From: a virus
Virus record (IMG/VR): IMGVR_UViG_3300032288_001288
Coordinates: 1 to 37,224 of that record
Strand: one strand, 5' to 3'
DNA length: 37,224 nucleotides
Part shown: positions 24,596 to 30,734 of the stretch, in pieces
Numbering within the stretch: position 1 is the stretch's first letter
Layout: the number at the start of each line of letters is the position of its first letter
The notes under the pieces: generated by a model
The model's input: only the letters and a program-made list of their open reading frames with translations
What the model was told of the DNA's origin: nothing
Database searches by the model: none
Translations under genes and position numbers: made by a program

Positions 24596-24952
24596 TTAAA
24601 TTGCTCTGTCCCACGCGTCCACACTTCTGGCAACCCTGTCGCCGCCGAACGTCACCTGCCCCTGTATCCAGCGCGGTTTGCGTTCTCGGTAATGAAAGAA
24701 GTGCTCAAGCTGCGGCACCTCCTGCCCCAGCTTGCGGGCATACAGCGCGGTGTAGTTGTTGTTCAGCTTCAGCCCATCTGCTTTGTTTGTCTCCAGTGCG
24801 TGCTCAAAGCGCAGCACCTCAAAGAGCGCTTTCATTCCGTAGTGATCGCGGCCCGTCTGCTTGATGGCCAGCGCCAAGTCTCGCAGCCGCCGATACACCC
24901 AAGGGTTTGCTGTGTGAAACTGCTCAAATTGCACTGCTATCCGATCTGTCAT
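24596..24952 (-). CDS. Conserved phage protein of unknown function (FHTANPWVYRRL)
   Basis: 118 residues. VQFEQFHTANPWVYRRLRDL, GRDHYGMKALFEVLRFEHAL and KLNNNYTALYARKL make up a motif I recognise from many phages and prophages without a defined function. It is helical and cytosolic. AGGAGAAGCAG lies upstream of ATG 24952. It ends 12 bases before the zincin gene. Its standard place near replication or regulatory genes gives no clear clue. Confidence 0.7.
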   Translation of the reverse strand: MTDRIAVQFEQFHTANPWVYRRLRDLALAIKQTGRDHYGMKALFEVLRFEHALETNKADGLKLNNNYTALYARKLGQEVPQLEHFFHYRERKPRWIQGQVTFGGDRVARSVDAWDRAI

Positions 24953-24965
24953 CTGCTTCTCCTGT

Positions 24966-25145
24966 TTATTTGTTTTGCATGTGCCGCAGTGTCTGGACCA
25001 GCAGCCGCGCTTCAGCCGCTATCTCAAACGCTTTCTCTTCTGCTGCTGGAAACTGCCGCTCAAGGCAGCAGTGGTGAATTTCCTTCGCAAGCTTTTCTAT
25101 GTACATAAGACCTGCGGCGTAGTCAATTAATGCGTCGTCTTTCAT
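24966..25145 (-). CDS. Small helical protein, 59 residues, unknown function
   Basis: MKDDALIDYAAGLMYIEKLA continues as a single helical chain with a CC pair in EIHHCCLERQF and ends RHMQNK. The ATG overlaps the polymerase stop as ATGA, so it is translationally coupled to PolA, and it ends 13 bases before the next start. No known domain. Confidence 0.65.
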   Translation of the reverse strand: MKDDALIDYAAGLMYIEKLAKEIHHCCLERQFPAAEEKAFEIAAEARLLVQTLRHMQNK

Positions 25146-27112
25146 CAGTTCTTCGCCAGTCCATATCTACGGTGCACACCACCGTCAGCGGCCAAGGGTA
25201 GCCCCGGCAAGTAGCTCGGCTCAAGCGTCATCTGTTCGATGATCCACTTGAGTCCTTCCTCGGCCTCGCCGTCTGGTACGACAGCGATCTGTTCATCGTG
25301 AACAGTGCCAGCCACGAAGTACCTTTTGGATACTCGCAGCATTCCGTCCGTCATCACAACACGCGCAGTGCCCTGCACCACGTTGTTCGTGATCTTCCCA
25401 CCGTACAAGGGCGTGGCCTCCGGCCCATACACCCACCGCTTGGCACCCTTGTCATCCTTCTCTTGACGCAGATCGGGATACTTGATGCTCATGCCACTCG
25501 GCAGCACGATCTCTTCCTTGCGGAAGGTGATGCATTTATACACGAACTCTTCGCCACCCGCAAGGCACCGCACCATCAGCTCCTCCATCATGCTCCAGAA
25601 CGTCTTGACGGGCCATGCTGCAGCGCGGTATTTCTCAATAATCGCCTTGGCTGTGAGGCAGTGGATCAGCAGCTCCGCCTCTGTGCAGGTGTGTGGTATC
25701 TCCAGCATCCGCGCCACATGATCGTCGTTGGTGAGGAAGGCTTGTATGGCGTCGGCGGTGACCCCGAGCTTCTTAGCGTCGGCCTTGGTGTAGCGCAGCG
25801 GCTTGGCTCCGAGGAAGCCCACGAGTAGCTGCTGCGCAAAGCTTGCCCACCCTAGGCCATAGCCAGCCCCCAGCAGCGCCGATTTGGCAGACTGTCGCTC
25901 CACAGGGTGGCTGTCCTTGGTCATGCCGGGGATGCCGAACATCTGCGCACCGAACTGTGCGTACGGGTCACCGCCAGAGCGGAAGATGTTCAGCAGCTCC
26001 TCGTAGTCAGCCAGCCACGCCAGCACACGCGGCTCAATCTGAGACAGGTCACCCACGGCTAGCCGGTATCCCTCCGGGGCCATGATGGCCTTGCGCAGGA
26101 AGCTGCCGCGCTTTAGGTTCTGCATGTTGATCGCGCTGCCCTTGCTGGCCGTCCAGCGTCCCGTCGATGCACCGAAGTAACTGAGCGGCACCGGCAGGGT
26201 GCCACGCGATGCGATGTTGTAGAAGCGTTGGGCACGGGTGCGCTCGGTGGTGGACTTGACCTTGAGCCTTGCCTCGCACAGTGCCGCCACATCGGGGTTG
26301 TCTGAGTTGAGCAGCGCTTGGAAGAGGGCGTCGTTCTTGGCCAAGGCCAGTGCCGGTTTGCCGGTCGTCTTGCTCTTCTTCATCGGGGGCGTCACGCCTA
26401 GCGTCTTCAGCGCCTGTGCAAATTGATCGTTCGATGCCAGCACCTTCTCATCGATCCCCAGCTTGGACAGCAGCCCCTCCCGATGCTCGCGCTCTTCCTC
26501 GATGGCATCGAGCAGCATGTTCTGATCCAGCTCAAGCACCGGGCGGGTGTACATCTTGAGCGTCATGTCGATGAGGCGTAGCTCCTTGGCTGGGTAGCCA
26601 GAGACCAGTCGTGTGAAAATCTCCTCGCACAGATACACATCATGCGTACAGTACGCAGCGAGTTCCCGCTCGATGTCCGGGGTAAGTTCTTGGAGTCCAT
26701 CAGTGGAGTGAACAGCTTTGCCCTTCTCCGGCAAAGAGAAGTCCGCTGCAAGCTTTGCCAAGGAATTTCCAACTTCCACACCGCGTAGAGCGCGTGCCAT
26801 TGATAGGGTGTCGAAGATGAATGCGGGGTGTGCGTTATACACCCACTCCAGTATGGATACATCGAACTGTGCGTTGTGCGCAAGCACTGCGGTTCGCCCC
26901 CAGTCGATTCCAGAAAAGAACTCAGGTAGGTCTGGTCCTCCAACCCATCTAATAGGCTCGTCGCTTCCAAGAACACGGGCACACGCTCCAAACGCCTTAA
27001 ACCTCTCGTCACGAATGTACTCCTCGGTTGTCATCTTTGTCAGTGTGTAGCTCTTGCTACTCCACCTTGTTTCAAAGTCAATTGCCAGAATCTGATCGTA
27101 TGGCTTACTCAA
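25145..27112 (-). CDS. polA: DNA polymerase, family A, with 3'-5' exonuclease domain
   Basis: 655 residues, TTG start: AAGGAG lies 8 bases upstream and TTGA overlaps the previous stop; the first ATG is 26 codons later, past exonuclease motif I, so it cannot be the start. Exo I AIDFETR (D12, E14), Exo II HNAQFD (N80, D84), Exo III YCTHD (Y154, D158). Polymerase motif A VGDLSQIEPR with D355, motif B R406QSAK410SALLGAGYG, motif C VHDEQ with D606-E607. No 5'-3' nuclease domain. The position equal to E. coli Phe762 is Leu414. It is the replicative polymerase, working with the PrimPol-helicase and SSB-like protein in the same operon. Confidence 0.95.
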   Translation of the reverse strand: MSKPYDQILAIDFETRWSSKSYTLTKMTTEEYIRDERFKAFGACARVLGSDEPIRWVGGPDLPEFFSGIDWGRTAVLAHNAQFDVSILEWVYNAHPAFIFDTLSMARALRGVEVGNSLAKLAADFSLPEKGKAVHSTDGLQELTPDIERELAAYCTHDVYLCEEIFTRLVSGYPAKELRLIDMTLKMYTRPVLELDQNMLLDAIEEEREHREGLLSKLGIDEKVLASNDQFAQALKTLGVTPPMKKSKTTGKPALALAKNDALFQALLNSDNPDVAALCEARLKVKSTTERTRAQRFYNIASRGTLPVPLSYFGASTGRWTASKGSAINMQNLKRGSFLRKAIMAPEGYRLAVGDLSQIEPRVLAWLADYEELLNIFRSGGDPYAQFGAQMFGIPGMTKDSHPVERQSAKSALLGAGYGLGWASFAQQLLVGFLGAKPLRYTKADAKKLGVTADAIQAFLTNDDHVARMLEIPHTCTEAELLIHCLTAKAIIEKYRAAAWPVKTFWSMMEELMVRCLAGGEEFVYKCITFRKEEIVLPSGMSIKYPDLRQEKDDKGAKRWVYGPEATPLYGGKITNNVVQGTARVVMTDGMLRVSKRYFVAGTVHDEQIAVVPDGEAEEGLKWIIEQMTLEPSYLPGLPLAADGGVHRRYGLAKN

Positions 27113-27390
27113 TTGAAGTTCTCCTTGGGCGGTGCATCTTCCATCACCGTGTAGTTAATGTATATGTCTGCGGTTGACAGCAGCGCAGCGGCCTCCATCT
27201 CTGTGGCGTTGATGGCGATGACCTTCATCGGTTTGTTTTGCTCGCGCCCGATCAGCAGCAGGCCGTGCAGGTCTTCATCCACATAGCACTGGATGACTTC
27301 AGATATCAGCATCCGCAGATGCTGGTGTTGCTCCGGGTCCATCAGCGCCAGCATACGCTCCATGTCTTCAGCGTTCTTAATATCAGTCAT
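27109..27390 (-). CDS. Hypothetical protein, 93 residues
   Basis: MTDIKNAEDMERMLALMDPE then a helical and strand pattern (HLRMLISEVIQCYVDEDLHG, LLLIGREQNKPMKVIAINAT, ADIYINYTVMED). Cytosolic, no motif recognised. The stop is fused with the polymerase TTG start, and its last codons hold the polymerase Shine-Dalgarno, so both are co-translated. Overlaps the VRR-NUC gene by 8 bases. A polymerase accessory factor would fit the position but nothing else shows it. Confidence 0.6.
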   Translation of the reverse strand: MTDIKNAEDMERMLALMDPEQHQHLRMLISEVIQCYVDEDLHGLLLIGREQNKPMKVIAINATEMEAAALLSTADIYINYTVMEDAPPKENFN

Positions 27391-27697
27391 AAAAATCCGC
27401 CTTTGTTTTCAACCATAGTAATCTCTCTTTCAGTTCAGCGATGTTGGTCTCATTGACCACATAAGCAAACCCACCAGCGGCATGGATCGCGGCAAGCTCA
27501 CGGTCTTGCAGCGCCGTGGTCTTGCCCTTGCCTGCCTTGCACTCTATCCCAACGAAGCGTCCGTTGCAGCAACAGATGATGTCGGGTATGCCAGCGCGTC
27601 CCATGCCCGCCTGGAAGGGCGAGAAGTGGTAGATGTGTAGCTCATCGAGCACGGCCTTGACGGCCTTCTTCACCTTGGCTTCAGGAGTACTCGCCAC
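27383..27697 (-). CDS. VRR-NUC domain nuclease
   Basis: I choose GTG 27697 (VASTPEAKVKKAV) because GGGAGG lies 6 bases upstream; longer frames run into Ser/Thr/Cys-rich shadow sequence of the previous gene. 104 residues. GMGRAGIPDIICCCNGRFVG with D39, then IECKAG with E52-x-K54, and LQDREL with Q64 are the catalytic marks of stand-alone VRR-NUC nucleases of the PD-(D/E)XK group, which resolve branched DNA. It overlaps the upstream DUF3310 gene by 17 bases and the 27109-27390 gene by 8. Suggested role: processing of recombination intermediates. Confidence 0.85.
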   Translation of the reverse strand: MASTPEAKVKKAVKAVLDELHIYHFSPFQAGMGRAGIPDIICCCNGRFVGIECKAGKGKTTALQDRELAAIHAAGGFAYVVNETNIAELKERLLWLKTKADFYD

Positions 27698-27938
27698 GCT
27701 CGACCTCCCGCAGTTTTTGCAGATAGTGCTTGGCCTTGCCTGCGTCGTCGCTGCCGTCCTTGCGCCCAGCTCGCAGGCTGTACTTGATGATGTTGCCTTT
27801 GAGGAAGCCAACAAACTCGGTGTGCGTGAGCACAGCCTCCATCACATGCCACGGTTGGATAGGCATATCTTTGTAGTGATTGCCGCTGACTTGCAGGTCG
27901 TCAGCGCGTGTTCCGTTGAGTCCGTCTTCTAGTTTCAT
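27681..27938 (-). CDS. DUF3310 family protein
   Basis: The start is ATG 27938, 7 bases after AAGGG; a GTG at 27944 is too close to that site. 85 residues. SGNHYKDMPIQPWHVMEAVL, then FLKGNIIKYSLRAGRKDG and AKHYLQKLREVE match DUF3310, a widespread small phage family sometimes described as nucleotide-kinase-like without convincing proof. It commonly sits beside DNA polymerase and nuclease genes, as here. The ATG overlaps the stop of the 27935-28144 frame as ATGA. Confidence 0.85.
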   Translation of the reverse strand: MKLEDGLNGTRADDLQVSGNHYKDMPIQPWHVMEAVLTHTEFVGFLKGNIIKYSLRAGRKDGSDDAGKAKHYLQKLREVERGEYS

Positions 27939-28144
27939 AGCCACGCCCTTTCAGCGTTGTTGATCGTGTCTTGCTTTTGCTTTTTGTGCAGGTACTCCAG
28001 CACCCTTGGGTCCGCTTTCTTGAACGGCCACCACTGACCGCTTTGGAGCGCGTTTAGTTCCAACAGCCGCGACTGACTCCACCGTGGTTGATCGGTGCCC
28101 ACTGGTGCAGGTGCGTCGTCTGTAGACAGTGTTGGTGATGTCAT
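27935..28144 (-). CDS. Small protein in a frame overlapping the zinc-ribbon gene
   Basis: 69 residues: MTSPTLSTDDAPAPVGTDQP, then LLELNALQSGQWWPFKKADP and LEYLHKKQKQDTINNAERAWL. The second half looks like folded protein (Trp, Leu and Lys well spaced) while the same bases in the zinc-ribbon frame give a low-complexity tail. GGAG lies 10 bases before ATG 28144 and the stop overlaps the DUF3310 start. Its last codons ERAW are encoded by the AGGGCGTGG ribosome-binding segment of the next gene, as in the gene ending at 28378. Either a separate overlapping gene or the shifted second half of one protein. Confidence 0.55.
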   Translation of the reverse strand: MTSPTLSTDDAPAPVGTDQPRWSQSRLLELNALQSGQWWPFKKADPRVLEYLHKKQKQDTINNAERAWL

Positions 28145-28196
28145 CGTGCCGGGTCTCCAAGATCAGAGTTTTCTTTCCACATACGGGACACTTCAT
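27951..28196 (-). CDS. NrdR-like zinc-ribbon protein with basic tail
   Basis: 81 residues. MKCPVCGKKTLILETRHDDI followed by VYRRRTCTSGHRSTTVE strongly recalls the N-terminal zinc ribbon of NrdR and its phage-borne mini-versions (C3, C6, C30, H34 here; the usual fourth ligand is Cys). It lacks the ATP-cone of real NrdR, so it would be only a nucleic-acid-binding fragment. AAGGA precedes the ATG, which overlaps the upstream stop as ATGA. After residue ~43 the sequence becomes Lys/Arg/Ala-rich and may be a readthrough of another gene's frame. The stop lies just before the DUF3310 Shine-Dalgarno. Confidence 0.6.
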   Translation of the reverse strand: MKCPVCGKKTLILETRHDDITNTVYRRRTCTSGHRSTTVESVAAVGTKRAPKRSVVAVQESGPKGAGVPAQKAKARHDQQR

Positions 28197-28378
28197 TTCT
28201 TTTCCTTCAGTTTGTCGATGGCGTACGCCATTGCTTGGTCAAGCGTCCAGCGGTTCTTTGGCTCAAGTTCATTGACCACGCTGTATATCTTCTGCACAAG
28301 TTGCCACAGTTGATCCCGTTGGGCTATCGCGCAGGCAGGGCGCTGGCATGCGTGGTTGCATGAATGTACGTCGTTCAT
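28193..28378 (-). CDS. Cys-containing small phage protein (CNHACQRPAC)
   Basis: 61 residues from ATG 28378. The N-terminus MNDVHSCNHACQRPACAIAQ holds C7, C11 and C16, a pattern common in phage accessory proteins (also seen as C.Y.CDRPAC.KAQRD). The rest is helical (LWQLVQKIYSVVNELEPKNR, LDQAMAYAIDKLKEKK). AGGG lies upstream; the start is fused to the previous stop as TAATG and the stop overlaps the next ATG. Metal binding is possible. No function known. Confidence 0.65.
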   Translation of the reverse strand: MNDVHSCNHACQRPACAIAQRDQLWQLVQKIYSVVNELEPKNRWTLDQAMAYAIDKLKEKK

Positions 28379-28557
28379 TACCACGCCCTCTCATCAAACT
28401 CACTTTCATTTGCCATTGCAAACTCCAGCAGTTGCTTGACCACACTCGGCGGGATCTTCACCACCGCTCCCTCGCCATCAGTGAACTTAATCCAGTCACC
28501 GTAGACCTCAAGATCTATCGCGCTGTCAATCTCAGCGCCATCATCAGTAATAATCAT
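28378..28557 (-). CDS. Small acidic protein, 59 residues
   Basis: MIITDDGAEIDSAIDLEVYG continues with FTDGEGAVVKIPPSVVKQLL and ends NESEFDERAW. It looks like a small beta-sheet followed by a helix. GGAGAAG lies just upstream of the ATG. The TAA overlaps the next ATG (TAATG), and its C-terminal ERAW is encoded by that gene's ribosome-binding segment. Unknown function. Confidence 0.65.
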   Translation of the reverse strand: MIITDDGAEIDSAIDLEVYGDWIKFTDGEGAVVKIPPSVVKQLLEFAMANESEFDERAW

Positions 28558-28745
28558 TTCTTCTCCTTTGGTGCAAAGTCATCTACAGCAATACATCCAC
28601 GGGTGCGACAGCCCTCATCCATATCAGGCAGGTACTCATCCAGGGCCGTGTAAATCTTGAACCGCAACACAGAGGGTGATGCGTGATACAGGATGGCGAG
28701 GTCGGTCAGCTTCTCCACCAAAGGTTTGGCTTGTTCGTATTTCAT
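28554..28745 (-). CDS. Small helical protein, 63 residues
   Basis: MKYEQAKPLVEKLTDLAILY, then VLRFKIYTALDEYLPDMDEG and a short Cys pair (CRTRGC). AAGGAG lies 6 bases before ATG 28745, favouring it over a GTG two codons earlier. Both ends overlap neighbours as ATGA. Unknown function. Confidence 0.65.
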   Translation of the reverse strand: MKYEQAKPLVEKLTDLAILYHASPSVLRFKIYTALDEYLPDMDEGCRTRGCIAVDDFAPKEKK

Positions 28746-28975
28746 TTCCACTCCTTATCCCAGTCGTCGAACAGGGGCATGGGGTCTTGTTCCCTTGCTC
28801 GGATGGCGGCTGCTGCGTCCCACGCATGGCTGTCTCTGTCTCGATTGCCAACTTCTTCACACACTTTCGCACACGCCTCGCGCTCGGCGAGTACACACTT
28901 CTGCGCCTCTTCAGCAATCAGTTCCGCCTGCCATGCGACGATCTCTGGACACAACTCCATGATCCAGTTTTTCAT
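28742..28975 (-). CDS. REACAK-family small protein, copy 1
   Basis: 77 residues. The central EREACAKVCEEVGNRDRDSH and the following AWDAAAAIRARE show the REACAK...AIRAR pattern shared with at least three other genes up to 30131. The N-terminus MKNWIMELCPEIVAWQAELI is unique to this copy. It ends in PLFDDWDKEWK, whose last codons hold the next gene's Shine-Dalgarno. Such proteins are frequent in phages and their function is unknown. Confidence 0.65.
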   Translation of the reverse strand: MKNWIMELCPEIVAWQAELIAEEAQKCVLAEREACAKVCEEVGNRDRDSHAWDAAAAIRAREQDPMPLFDDWDKEWK

Positions 28976-29205
28976 GCTCGCCCCCTTGCTCTGATTGCGT
29001 CAGCGCAGTCCTTGGCTTCGTGGTTGTAAAAGGTTTCGCACAGCTTCGCACACGCCTCGCGCTCATCAGCCCGGACAAGGGCGGCGAAGCGTTCAAGTTC
29101 AGAATTCGTGCAGGTAAAGGAAAACTGCGGCCTGTAATTGAAACGGTCCAATTCTTCAACGTCAAAACCAGCCTCCCGCGCCATTGCAATGATGTCATCT
29201 TTCAT
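28972..29205 (-). CDS. REACAK-family small protein, copy 2
   Basis: 77 residues: MKDDIIAMAREAGFDVEELD, a variable middle (FNYRPQFSFTCTN), then LERFAALVRADEREACAKLC and CADAIRARGRA. Both ends are almost identical at DNA level to the 29635-29862 gene, while the middle differs. Joined to neighbours by ATGA on both sides. The final RGRA codons overlap the AGGGGGCGAGC segment before the next ATG. Unknown function; helical. Confidence 0.7.
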   Translation of the reverse strand: MKDDIIAMAREAGFDVEELDRFNYRPQFSFTCTNSELERFAALVRADEREACAKLCETFYNHEAKDCADAIRARGRA

Positions 29206-29426
29206 TTCTCATCCCTCCATGTGCCATCCTTAAAGATGAACCGTGTAAACAGCAGGCTTCCACCCAGGTCGTAGTGTGCTGCCATGCAAGGCAGGTCGTT
29301 GAGCGCAGGTGATCGGGACTGAAGACCCACGCTACTCTTGTATTCATGCGGGAAGTAGTACATGGTTGTGTACGCCTCCTTGGGTGTGTCTGGTGGTGTG
29401 GTGAAGTCGTACAGATCGCGTTTCAT
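29202..29426 (-). CDS. Hypothetical protein, 74 residues
   Basis: MKRDLYDFTTPPDTPKEAYT, then TMYYFPHEYKSSVGLQSRSP and GGSLLFTRFIFKDGTWRDEK. Aromatic and strand-rich with no motif recognised; FKDGTW at the end looks like a beta-hairpin. AGGGGGCAAGC precedes the ATG. It separates two REACAK copies and overlaps both by four bases. Unknown function. Confidence 0.6.
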   Translation of the reverse strand: MKRDLYDFTTPPDTPKEAYTTMYYFPHEYKSSVGLQSRSPALNDLPCMAAHYDLGGSLLFTRFIFKDGTWRDEK

Positions 29427-29638
29427 GCTTGCCCCCTTTCCCTGATTGCGTCAGCAATCTGTTCGTCCGTCCATGTTTCGCGCCAATGCTCGTCAAAATA
29501 CTTCGCACACGCCTCTCGCTCGGCTTTAACCGCCGCGCACCAGCCCTCCCATGCCCAGAAAGCAGCGGAATCTGGCTCGTAAGGGTTGTCGGTCAGCGAC
29601 TCGCCGTTGTTCCACCAACTGTTGAATTGATCGCTCAT
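29423..29638 (-). CDS. REACAK-family small protein, copy 3
   Basis: The start is ATG 29638 (MSDQFNSWWNNGESLTDNPY), after GGGGGAAAGA; a longer frame runs through the end of the upstream gene. 71 residues. It has AEREACAKYFDEHWRETW and EQIADAIRERGQA at the end. The Trp/Asn-rich N-terminus (SAAFWAWEGWCAAVKAE) recurs in phage proteins. Same boundary design as its neighbours. Confidence 0.65.
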   Translation of the reverse strand: MSDQFNSWWNNGESLTDNPYEPDSAAFWAWEGWCAAVKAEREACAKYFDEHWRETWTDEQIADAIRERGQA

Positions 29639-29862
29639 TCTTTCCCCCTTGCCCTGATCGCTTGCGGCACTCCGGTCACAGCTTGCGTATAAAACCTGAG
29701 CATGTTCTCGGCTACCTTTGCGCACTCCTCGCGCTCATCAGCACGGACAAGGGCGGCGAAGCGTTCAAGTTGATTTTCAATATACCCGTCGTCAACCCAC
29801 ACCCCTGATGTATCAGTTTGCAACCCAGCCTCCCGCGCCATTGCAATAATGTCTTCTTTCAT
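29635..29862 (-). CDS. REACAK-family small protein, copy 4
   Basis: 75 residues. It has the same MK(E)DIIAMAREAG start and LERFAALVRADEREECAK block as the 28972-29205 gene, with a different middle (DTSGVWVDDGYIENQ) and a C-terminus VTGVPQAIRARGKE. The AGGGGGCAAGA leader precedes the ATG. This pair shows that genes of this family exchange segments. Confidence 0.7.
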   Translation of the reverse strand: MKEDIIAMAREAGLQTDTSGVWVDDGYIENQLERFAALVRADEREECAKVAENMLRFYTQAVTGVPQAIRARGKE

Positions 29863-30131
29863 TCTTGCCCCCTTGCCGCAGCGATAGCGGCGCGAGCTAC
29901 GCTGAAAACGCGAGCAATGTCTGACTCATCTGGGCCGTCCGTCAGCGTGTTTACCATGTCACGCAGCGCCTCCAGCAGTTGCGCGTTAACTGCCTCCAGG
30001 TGGCGCAGTTCGGCGGCTGAGTCTTCGACAAACCAACGGGCAACGTCAATCACACTGTCTTCAGCGTCAGCCTGTTGAATGGCTCGTGTCAGCGCATCAG
30101 CCAGCCGCTGTGCTTCTGTCATCTCAGTCAT
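29859..30131 (-). CDS. Small helical protein, 90 residues
   Basis: ATG 30131 (MTEMTEAQRLADALTRAIQQ) has AAGGAG 7 bases upstream; the longer frame begins inside the zinc-ribbon gene. All-helical: VIDVARWFVEDSAAELRHLE, LEALRDMVNTLTDGPDESDI, ending ARAAIAAARGQE. It has no cysteine block but shares the RG(Q/K)E ending that overlaps the next gene's leader. Unknown function. Confidence 0.65.
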   Translation of the reverse strand: MTEMTEAQRLADALTRAIQQADAEDSVIDVARWFVEDSAAELRHLEAVNAQLLEALRDMVNTLTDGPDESDIARVFSVARAAIAAARGQE

Positions 30132-30264
30132 GGTTACGCTCCTTGAGCTTGTCAAAACAATGCCAGCACATATAGCCGTGTCCATGCACGGCCCACCATA
30201 CAAACGACACAGGGCTGTTGTTGAACCTGTTCTTTAAGCACTTGGGGCACTGTTTTATTTTCAT
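30124..30264 (-). CDS. 46-residue zinc-finger microprotein
   Basis: MKIKQCPKCLKNRFNNSPVS ... GHGYMCWHCFDKLKERNHD with C6, C9, C33 and C36, a C-x2-C / C-x2-C zinc ribbon. AAGGAG lies 6 bases before the ATG. The start overlaps the stop of the HNH/AP2 gene (ATGA) and its end overlaps the next gene by 8 bases. It may bind DNA, RNA or protein. Confidence 0.7.
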   Translation of the reverse strand: MKIKQCPKCLKNRFNNSPVSFVWWAVHGHGYMCWHCFDKLKERNHD

Positions 30265-30716
30265 GTGTTCTCCTTGTAGGCTTGATGAGCTAATTCAGCA
30301 GTTGGAAATAAGCCAAGATAAATTTGCTTCCCGTTCTTGTGGATGTGTGCGGCGTATTTGTTCCTGCGTTTCACAACACCCAAAAGTCCAGTTTTGTTTT
30401 TTGTGGTTGTTGATTTTCTATTTTGCAAATTTATGCTGTGCGAAACATCGCGTAGATTTTCAAGTTTGTTGTTTGCTGGATTGCCGTCAATGTGGTCAAT
30501 GTCACCAACAGGCCAAGACCCATGATGCAATAGCCAAGCAACACGATGGGTCAAATATTGCTTGCCGCAAAACTTGAGCTTTCGATACCCGTTTTTCATC
30601 ATGTTTCCAGCTTCAGTCCCGTTGGCTGTTGAGCGTCTTGGGTGTTTGATCCACCAAACTTTTCCATCTTGAGGCGTGTACATCAAGTGTTCTAAAATCA
30701 TTTTTTCAATAGTCAT
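30261..30716 (-). CDS. HNH/AP2 homing-type endonuclease, AT-rich, recently acquired
   Basis: 151 residues. HRVAWLLHHGSWPVGDIDHI with D74-H75, NPANNKLENLRDVS, and an AP2 domain at ~107-148 (NKTGLLGVVKRRNKYAAHIH, YLGLFP). AAGGAG lies 7 bases before the ATG. It is visibly AT-rich: bases 30361-30480 have 44 G+C of 120 by hand count, against 36 of 60 at 30961-31020. The composition, HNH/AP2 type and the gap before it point to a selfish gene from another source. Its first 13 coding bases are identical to those of the upstream gene. It is intact, so probably active. Confidence 0.85.
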   Translation of the reverse strand: MTIEKMILEHLMYTPQDGKVWWIKHPRRSTANGTEAGNMMKNGYRKLKFCGKQYLTHRVAWLLHHGSWPVGDIDHIDGNPANNKLENLRDVSHSINLQNRKSTTTKNKTGLLGVVKRRNKYAAHIHKNGKQIYLGLFPTAELAHQAYKENT

Positions 30717-30734
30717 AACAAAACTCCTTACGTT

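Larger units (their letters stand above)
29055..29771. repeat. 45-base near-identical repeat pair in REACAK genes
   Basis: Copies at 29055-29099 and 29727-29771 differ at one base (29071 C, 29743 A) and encode LERFAALVRADERE in both genes. The near-identity over silent positions means recent duplication or gene conversion. Confidence 0.85.
29168..29862. repeat. 38-base near-identical repeat pair at REACAK gene starts
   Basis: Copies at 29168-29205 and 29825-29862 differ at two bases and encode MK(D/E)DIIAMAREAG at the N-termini of two small genes. Between this block and the 45-base block the two genes have unrelated sequence, so the match is mosaic rather than whole-gene duplication. Confidence 0.85.

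Noticed and set aside
27698-27814. N-terminal extension of the VRR-NUC gene
   Set aside because: Ser/Thr/Cys-rich sequence that is the DUF3310 gene in another frame; GTG 27697 has a proper GGGAGG site.
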